From: CAYMKL01 sp964390805
Lineage (GTDB): Bacteria > Chloroflexota > Anaerolineae > VGOG01
Length of the DNA stretch: 53,208 nucleotides
Direction of reading: 5' to 3'
Assembly (NCBI GenBank): GCA_964390805.1
Contig: CAYMKL010000034.1
Location: 1 to 53,208 of the forward strand
Positions 48,359 to 53,208 of this stretch are shown one piece after another. Below the pieces are notes generated by a model. The model worked only from the letters and a program-made list of their open reading frames with translations, ran no database searches and was not told where the DNA came from. How positions within the stretch are numbered: the stretch's first letter is position 1; each line of letters starts with the position of its first letter. Both the position numbers and the translations under genes were made by a program.

Positions 48359-49663
48359 ATGAAACAGAAGAAGGCGCTGCAAATGGTACTGCGGACAGTG
48401 TTCCTGACAGCCATCCTCTGGTGTGTGGGAGCGGTCACCGCCGTGCCGCACTCAGCCCGGCTGGGGCTCGAGTGGGTGGGCAATCCCATCACTGACCGTC
48501 CATACACCGCTCGGGGCATCCGCGACCTGCAAGTCTGGCAGGGCCGGGTCTACCTGGGTTATGGAGACTGGTACGCCAACCTGGGACCCATTGATATCTG
48601 GTATTACGATCCCATCGCCAACGATTTCATCAGCGAGACCGTCTACGTCGGCCCGGATCGGCCAGCAGCGCCGGTGGATGATGAATCCATTGACCGCTAC
48701 TGTGTCATTGACGAAGACCTCTACATCCCCGGTACGGATCCTTGCTGCGGCGACGGATGGGATTTTGGCAACTTCTATCGCAACGATGGCACTGGTTGGG
48801 TGAAGAAGCGGACCATCCCCACTGGGCTGCATGCCTTTGACATGCTTCGCTTCCAGGGAAGGCTCTTCGTAGCCATCGGCCCAAACGATGGGAAGGCGCT
48901 GAAGGCCTCGGACGACGACGGTGAGACCTGGGTGCCAGTGATTGATGGCCTGGACAACACTCGCTTCTATGAGCTGTTCGAGCAGGGAGGTACGCTGTAC
49001 GCCGTCAAAGGCATCACCCGGGAGGTGCCCAAGTCGCCAGTGTACCTGTACGACGGTGCAGTTTTCCAGTCGAGTGGCCGTGACTTGCTACCCGACGTGG
49101 GCTCTGGCTACTATGCGGTGCGCGACGGGGTGCACAACTTCGGAGACGAGGTTGTCTATATTGGCTGGGAATGGGATGACCTTGCAGAATGCTACAGGCC
49201 GATGCACGCTCTCTATCAAGCCTCGCCTGGGGGCGATGGCCAGCGCATCCCCTTCTTCGACGACAAAGTCCCGCGGGATGTAGTGGTGAATGGCAAAGAG
49301 ATCCTCGTCCTGGACTCAGGAAGCGATCGCTGTATCCTCAGCAACCTGGGTGATCCTGACCCAACTGGCTACACCGCCACTATCTATCGCAGTACCGACC
49401 TGGTTGACTGGGAGGAAGTGGTCAGTGCGTCGGTGACCGATACGCCGAACGCGCTAGAGGTGCTAGGCGACCGTTACTATGTCGGTACTTACAATGGTGA
49501 TATCTACCGTACACCTCCAACACCAGCACCCACGCCAATCCCCGTGGGAGGGGTTGTCGTTCCAGTGAGCGAGGTTGAGCTTCTGGCGCCATGGGTGGGA
49601 CTGGTGACGCTCGTTGCGCTAGCCACCCTCACGGTTGCGCTGGTCAGAAGGCCCAGGGTCTAG
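48359..49663 (+). CDS. Secreted beta-propeller-like protein with C-terminal sorting-type tail
   Basis: The 434-residue product has a signal peptide (MVLRTVFLTAILWCVGAVTAV), then repeated segments such as IRDLQVWQGRVYLGYGDW, DMLRFQGRLFVAIG and ALEVLGDRYYVGTYNGDIYRT, the pattern of a WD/BNR-like propeller. The C-terminus is a Pro/Thr linker, the motif VGGVVVPVSEVELLAPW, a membrane helix and RRPR. This tripartite tail recurs on secreted Chloroflexota proteins as I recall, and resembles substrates of exosortase-like systems. ATG 48359 is chosen because the longer frame (from 47984) runs antiphase through the AOR gene. Function is unknown. Confidence 0.75.
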   Translation: MKQKKALQMVLRTVFLTAILWCVGAVTAVPHSARLGLEWVGNPITDRPYTARGIRDLQVWQGRVYLGYGDWYANLGPIDIWYYDPIANDFISETVYVGPDRPAAPVDDESIDRYCVIDEDLYIPGTDPCCGDGWDFGNFYRNDGTGWVKKRTIPTGLHAFDMLRFQGRLFVAIGPNDGKALKASDDDGETWVPVIDGLDNTRFYELFEQGGTLYAVKGITREVPKSPVYLYDGAVFQSSGRDLLPDVGSGYYAVRDGVHNFGDEVVYIGWEWDDLAECYRPMHALYQASPGGDGQRIPFFDDKVPRDVVVNGKEILVLDSGSDRCILSNLGDPDPTGYTATIYRSTDLVDWEEVVSASVTDTPNALEVLGDRYYVGTYNGDIYRTPPTPAPTPIPVGGVVVPVSEVELLAPWVGLVTLVALATLTVALVRRPRV

Positions 49664-49697
49664 AAGATAATCCACTTTTCCAGCGAGATGAATCCCT

Positions 49698-49725
49698 TTG
49701 CAAATCCATGAAACTGTGGTACAAT
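49698..49725 (+). promoter_or_regulatory. Promoter of the radical SAM-kinase gene
   Basis: TTGCAA (49698-49703), a 16-bp spacer, then TACAAT (49720-49725) with extended GTGG. A GGTGGAG ribosome site precedes ATG 49753. Confidence 0.55.
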
Positions 49726-49752
49726 TCGCTCAGCTTATTGGTGGAGTTATCA

Positions 49753-51969
49753 ATGCCAGAGTACGCGACATCAAAAGTCATGCAGACTATGCCTCGCCTC
49801 CCCCTGAAAGGCAGCCTCGACCTCACCTACCGCTGCAACAACCACTGCCGCCACTGCTGGCTGCGCATCCCACCAGGATCCCCAGAAAAGCAATACGAAC
49901 TCACCCTCGATGAGATCAAGGCCATCGTGGACCAGGCGCGGAGCATGGGCTGCCGCGAGTGGAGCATCTCCGGCGGCGAGCCCATGCTGCGGCCCGACTT
50001 TGCCGAGGTCTTCGACTACGTCACCCGCAAGGCCACCCGCTATTCCCTCAACACCAACGGTACCCTGATCACGCCCCAGATCGCCCAACTGATGAGGAGA
50101 GAGGGACGCAAGATGGTGGCCGTCTACGGAGCCACGGCCGAGGTGCACGACCACGTCACCCGCACGCCCGGCTCCTTCGAGCGCACCATGCGCGGCTTTG
50201 CCTATTTGAAGGAGGCCGGCGCCGAGTTCGAGGTGCAGCTCATCCCCATGCGCGACAACTTCCACCAGTGGGACGAGATGGAGGCGCTGGCGCAGTCGCT
50301 GAGCCGACAGTATCGCTGCGGCGCGGCCTGGCTGTACCTGTCGGCCTGCGGCGACCCGAAGCGCAACCGCGAGATCATGCGCCAGCGGCTTGATCCCAGG
50401 GACGTGATTGAGCTCAATAAGCCCGACCCGTCCTACGAAGAGTGGTATCAATCTGTCATTGCGAGCGAAGGCGCTTCTGCCGAAGCGAAGCAATCCCCAA
50501 GTTCGGGGGTGGAGATTGCTTCGGCGCAAAAACCGCGCCTCGCAATGACAACAAGCGAACACGAATACCGCCATGTGGAGGGTGACGATCGGTTGTTTGC
50601 GGCCTGCATCTCCGGGCGGCGCGACTTCCACGTGAACCCTTACGGCGGGATGACGTTCTGCGGCTTCATCAAGGATCCGGCCCTGCGCTACGACCTGCGG
50701 CGGGGGAGCTTTCAGGAGGCGTGGGACGTGTTCATCCCCTCGCTGGCCGACCAGGTGCGGGGCGGGCGAGAGTACCTGGAGAACTGCGCCGCCTGCGAGC
50801 TACGGGACGATTGCCGCTGGTGCCCTGTCTACGGCTACCTGGAGCACCGACGCTTCTCGGCCAGGGTAGAGTATCTCTGTGACGTGGCAAGGGAGGCCAG
50901 GCAGTTCAAGGAGGACTGGGAAAAGCGCCACCGCCGTTACTACGAGTGCGCGGGGATCACCTTCCGCGTGGAATCCGATCTGCCCATCACCGACGCCTCC
51001 TTTCACCCCACGTTCAACCTCTTCCAGGTAGACAGGCCGGAAGAGGTCACCATCAGCATCCGACACTACGCCGGCTTCCCCGATCTGGTGGGCCAGAACC
51101 TGGGAGAAGAGGTGTATCGGATGAGGAGCTGGCGGGTCCACAAGAAGGGCAATGCCTGGATATACCTTCGCACGAGTGAAACTAGAAGTAAGGGGAGCGA
51201 GCGCCGGTTGAGTAGGCCGCAGGCCGTATCGAGACCAGCGAGCGGCTCTGCGAATGAGCCGCTTGGCCTCGATACGTCGCTTCGCTCCTACTCAGCCGGC
51301 GCTGTTCGTACTGCCGCCGATGGAGGCGAGCGCATCGAGCGGCTGGCCATCTTCAACCACGACCACACCAGGGCCAGGGTGTTCGGCGATCTGGACTCAC
51401 CGTTAGGGTTGTACTCCTTTCGTTCTGACCACAACTTCCTGACGCTGGCGGCTCTGGCTCAGGTGCTGGCCGACCGTGGGGGCTGCTTCATCCACTCCAG
51501 CGGGGCCATCATGGACGGCCAGGGGCTTCTCTTCCTGGGCTACTCGGACGCGGGCAAGTCCACCATCAGAGCCATGCTGAAAGACGAAGCAGGAGTTGAG
51601 ATCCTGGGCGATGACCGCAACGTCATAGGCCGGTGGCTGGACGGGGCCCACCCTGGAACGGGTGGGTATCGAGTGCACGGCGTCTGGGCCAGCATAGATC
51701 CCAAGGACATCTCGGCCGCCTCGGCGCCGCTGAGGGCGATTTTGTGGCTGGAACAGGCGCCGGAGAATCGGTTGATTCGCCTCGACGACAGGATGGACGT
51801 GATCCGAAAGCTCCTGGCCTGCCTGGTGAAGCCCCTGGCCACTGCCGAGTGGTGGGACAAGTCGCTGCTCATCGCGCAAGACATCGCCCGCCAGGTGCCC
51901 TGCTACGTCCTGCGCTTTGATTTGAGTGGAGGGGTGGTGGGGGTGTTGAGGCGGCTTTGTGAAATATGA
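49753..51969 (+). CDS. Radical SAM-SPASM protein fused to HPr-kinase-like domain
   Basis: The 738-residue product has three parts. The radical SAM domain begins with LTYRCNNHCRHCW (Cys28, 32, 35), followed by SISGGEPMLRPDF and LNTNGTLIT. A SPASM domain (about 270-390) holds further cluster cysteines (AACISGRRDFHVNPYGGMTFCG; CAACELRDDCRWCPVYGY). Residues about 540-738 resemble the HPr kinase fold: HSSGAIMDGQGLLFLG, P-loop GYSDAGKST (near 596), EILGDDRNVI. SPASM enzymes typically modify peptides, and HPrK-like kinases occur in RiPP clusters, so a modified-peptide pathway is inferred. Two MITE-like elements (50455-50549 and 51203-51300) are translated inside the gene. The long upstream frame to 49591 overlaps the previous gene and is rejected. 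Confidence 0.85.
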   Translation: MPEYATSKVMQTMPRLPLKGSLDLTYRCNNHCRHCWLRIPPGSPEKQYELTLDEIKAIVDQARSMGCREWSISGGEPMLRPDFAEVFDYVTRKATRYSLNTNGTLITPQIAQLMRREGRKMVAVYGATAEVHDHVTRTPGSFERTMRGFAYLKEAGAEFEVQLIPMRDNFHQWDEMEALAQSLSRQYRCGAAWLYLSACGDPKRNREIMRQRLDPRDVIELNKPDPSYEEWYQSVIASEGASAEAKQSPSSGVEIASAQKPRLAMTTSEHEYRHVEGDDRLFAACISGRRDFHVNPYGGMTFCGFIKDPALRYDLRRGSFQEAWDVFIPSLADQVRGGREYLENCAACELRDDCRWCPVYGYLEHRRFSARVEYLCDVAREARQFKEDWEKRHRRYYECAGITFRVESDLPITDASFHPTFNLFQVDRPEEVTISIRHYAGFPDLVGQNLGEEVYRMRSWRVHKKGNAWIYLRTSETRSKGSERRLSRPQAVSRPASGSANEPLGLDTSLRSYSAGAVRTAADGGERIERLAIFNHDHTRARVFGDLDSPLGLYSFRSDHNFLTLAALAQVLADRGGCFIHSSGAIMDGQGLLFLGYSDAGKSTIRAMLKDEAGVEILGDDRNVIGRWLDGAHPGTGGYRVHGVWASIDPKDISAASAPLRAILWLEQAPENRLIRLDDRMDVIRKLLACLVKPLATAEWWDKSLLIAQDIARQVPCYVLRFDLSGGVVGVLRRLCEI
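50455..50549. repeat. MITE-like element (GTCATTGCGAG ends) inside the radical SAM gene
   Basis: A perfect 11-bp inverted repeat GTCATTGCGAG/CTCGCAATGAC bounds 95 bp without coding capacity of its own. It is related to 4740-4831. The reading frame passes through, adding about 32 residues (SVIASEGASAEAKQSPSSG...) between the radical SAM and SPASM domains. Confidence 0.8.
51203..51300. repeat. Second MITE-like element inside the same gene
   Basis: Inverted ends GCCGGttGAGTAGG and CCTACTCaGCCGGC bound about 98 bp, with internal GTATCGAGACC and GGCCTCGATACG arms. It is read through in frame as RRLSRPQAVSRPASGSANEP..., between the SPASM region and the kinase-like domain. Confidence 0.75.
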
Positions 51970-52051
51970 CAGCGAATCAGGGGGATTGAACGAATAGCTC
52001 AGGGCGCTGATAGTCTCTCTCTTGAATGTTGCTCCTCGTTATTGCTCTAAA

Positions 52052-52100
52052 GGGATCGTCAGATCCCGCCGCCAAGCCGCTGGATCTGGCGATCCAGCGG
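52052..52100. repeat. REP/BIME-like hairpin pair, copy C
   Basis: GGGATC-GTCA-GATCCC (52052-52067) and a 10-bp stem CCGCTGGATC around loop TGGC (52077-52100), followed by GAGCG. It lies in the 177-bp gap between the two radical SAM genes. No small ORF that looks like a peptide precursor was seen in this gap. Confidence 0.65.
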
Positions 52101-52146
52101 GAGCGAGGCAGCAAAGATAGCGGCTGGTAGATACGAGAGACAGAGC

Positions 52147-53175
52147 ATGGAAAGCAACTCTTACGTCGTGGAACGCGACATAGGCCAAGCCAACCTCTGG
52201 CAAGACAAGAAGCCGCTGCTGGGCCGGCTGGACATGGAGCTGACGGAGCGGTGCAACAACGACTGCATCCACTGCTGCATCAACCTGCCGGCCGATGACC
52301 AGGCGGCCAGGGAGCGGGAGCTTTCCACGGCGCAGATCAAGGCCATCCTGATAGAGGCCGCCTCCCTGGGCTGCATGACGGTGAGGTACACCGGCGGCGA
52401 GCCGCTGCTGAGAGAGGATTTCGAGGAGCTGTACCTCTTCGCCCGCAGGCTGGGCCTGAGGGTGCTGGTCTTCACCAACGCCACGCTGATCACGCCCCAC
52501 CTGGCCGATCTCCTGGCCCGTTTCCCGCCGCTGGAGAAGATGGAGATCACGGTGTATGGCATGAAGCGGAAATCCTACGAAGCGGTGAGCCGGGTGCCCG
52601 GCTCCTTCGAGGCCGCCTGGCGGGGCATCAACTTGCTGTTGGAGCGTCAAGTGCCCTTCGTGGTCAAGGGCGCCCTTCTGCCGCCCAACAGAGATGAGGT
52701 GGCCGAGTTCGACGCCTGGGCCGCCACCCTCCCCTGGATGGACAGGCCGCCAGACCACGCCGTGTTCTTCGACCTGCGCAATCGGCGGGATTCCGAAGAG
52801 AAGAACCGACTCATCAGCAGGCTCAGACCCTCACCCGAGGAGGGCTTTGCAGTACTGGCCCGCAGGCCGGAGAGCTACCTCAAGAACATGAAGGAGTTCT
52901 GCTCCAAGTTCACCAGACCGCCTGGCGATGTTCTCTTCGCCTGCGGTTCCGGCCAGGGCGGGGGCTGTGTGGATGCCTACGGCAAGTTCCAGCCCTGCAT
53001 GCCGCTGCGGCATCCGGAGACGGTGTACGACCTGACCTCACCCCCCGGCCCCCTCTCCGCCAACGGAGAGGGGGAGTCTCTCCCCCCTTCTCCCCTTGAT
53101 GCTTGCCCTGAGCCCAGTCGAAGGGTCGGGGGGAGAAGGGGGGCAGGGGGGGATCTTTCAAGGGTAGGTTTTTAG
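52147..53175 (+). CDS. Radical SAM-SPASM protein, 3' end disrupted by repeat insertion
   Basis: The product has LTERCNNDCIHCC (Cys36, 40, 43), RYTGGEPLLREDF and VFTNATLITP, and resembles the upstream radical SAM protein (shared CNNxCxHC and RVPGSFEAAWRG blocks). A SPASM-like segment begins (LFACGSGQGGGCVDAYGKFQPCMPLRHPETVYDL), but from 53036 the frame enters a C-rich/G-rich hairpin element carrying a palindromic repeat copy, and stops at 53173-53175. The remaining SPASM cysteines are missing. The last ~47 residues are therefore repeat-derived, and the enzyme may be inactive or read on in another frame beyond the window. The ribosome site is weak. Confidence 0.75.
   Translation: MESNSYVVERDIGQANLWQDKKPLLGRLDMELTERCNNDCIHCCINLPADDQAARERELSTAQIKAILIEAASLGCMTVRYTGGEPLLREDFEELYLFARRLGLRVLVFTNATLITPHLADLLARFPPLEKMEITVYGMKRKSYEAVSRVPGSFEAAWRGINLLLERQVPFVVKGALLPPNRDEVAEFDAWAATLPWMDRPPDHAVFFDLRNRRDSEEKNRLISRLRPSPEEGFAVLARRPESYLKNMKEFCSKFTRPPGDVLFACGSGQGGGCVDAYGKFQPCMPLRHPETVYDLTSPPGPLSANGEGESLPPSPLDACPEPSRRVGGRRGAGGDLSRVGF
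53036..53152. repeat. Composite C-rich/G-rich hairpin element ending the second radical SAM gene
   Basis: One arm pair is CCCCCTCTCC with GGAGAGGGGG near 53050-53080. A second is CCCCCCTTCTCCCC with GGGGAGAAGGGGGG, enclosing a copy of the short palindromic element (53105-53125). It replaces the SPASM C-terminus. Confidence 0.65.
53105..53125 (-). repeat. Short palindromic interspersed element nested in the composite repeat
   Basis: CCCTGAGCCCAGTCGAAGGG core, here inside another repeat and read as CPEPSRR, exactly as in AOR no. 2. Confidence 0.7.
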
Positions 53176-53208
53176 GCCGCGACCGCCACTTGAGCCGTGA
53201 CAGCCGGG

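Noticed and set aside
1..53208. tRNA, rRNA, CRISPR array, prophage or autonomous transposon
   Set aside because: Both strands were read for such features; only small non-autonomous repeats and no transposase, integrase or structural RNA gene were recognised.

Overview
The window looks like a chromosomal piece of a GC-rich, probably anaerobic bacterium, most likely a member of the Chloroflexota (Anaerolineae-like). This is inferred from Pro/Thr-rich linkers after lipobox signal peptides, two tungsten-type aldehyde:ferredoxin oxidoreductase (AOR) genes, a GldA/GldFG-like ABC system, many short interspersed repeats, and extended -10 promoters of the TGGTATAAT type. No rRNA, tRNA, CRISPR array, phage module or transposase was seen. 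Replicon type and taxonomy cannot be proven from this piece.

Layout. 1-1.9 kb: a partial secreted FG-GAP protein, then a lipoprotein metallophosphatase-like gene interrupted in frame by one UGA that is followed by a SECIS-like hairpin. 1.9-8.2 kb: a structured leader, then lysC-proC-asd-HAD-like genes facing a PHP-domain gene. 8.5-12.4 kb: a stand-alone OmpR-type DNA-binding domain, then a likely DNA-repair cluster (Pol X-like HhH protein, membrane SH3-like protein, photoproduct-lyase-like radical SAM protein carrying a second Pol X-like domain, MutM). 12.4-20.6 kb: AllH-like DUF2877, sat-cysC fusion, Uma2-like nuclease, AlkP-superfamily enzyme, GIY-YIG protein, LysM/L,D-transpeptidase and a VPS62-like protein. 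20.6-27.4 kb (minus strand): AbiE toxin-antitoxin pair, then DUF4340, permease/GldG fusion and ABC ATPase.

27.4-38.8 kb is an accessory island, partly lower in GC: a large HD/TPR protein, decayed methyltransferase tails, TumA/TumE-like and HicB genes, a GIN-domain protein, AOR no. 1 with a decayed duplicate tail, a CopG-type antitoxin, a broken DUF5677 gene, a TrmO-like gene, and a restriction-modification system whose methyltransferase follows a Phd/YefM-type gene. 38.8-41.4 kb: M29 aminopeptidase, small membrane protein, lipoprotein and LspA. 41.5-49.7 kb: a probable metabolic operon of a PEP-synthase/rifampin-phosphotransferase-like enzyme, Zn alcohol dehydrogenase, nucleotidyltransferase-like protein, AOR no. 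2 and a secreted protein with a sorting-type tail. 49.7 kb to the end: a radical SAM-SPASM protein fused to an HPr-kinase-like domain, and a second radical SAM protein broken at its 3' end.

The most unusual genome-scale signal is the load of small non-autonomous repeats. There are MITE-like elements of about 95 bp, a short palindromic CTGAGCCCAGTCGAAG-type element, heptanucleotide tracts, paired REP-like hairpins and G/C-rich hairpin elements. Several lie inside genes and are translated in frame. The candidate systems most worth testing are the UGA/SECIS gene (877-1899), the repair cluster (9363-12377), the Phd-methyltransferase-endonuclease locus (36904-38798), the PEP-synthase/ADH/NTase/AOR operon (41461-48323) and the radical SAM-kinase locus (49753-53175).
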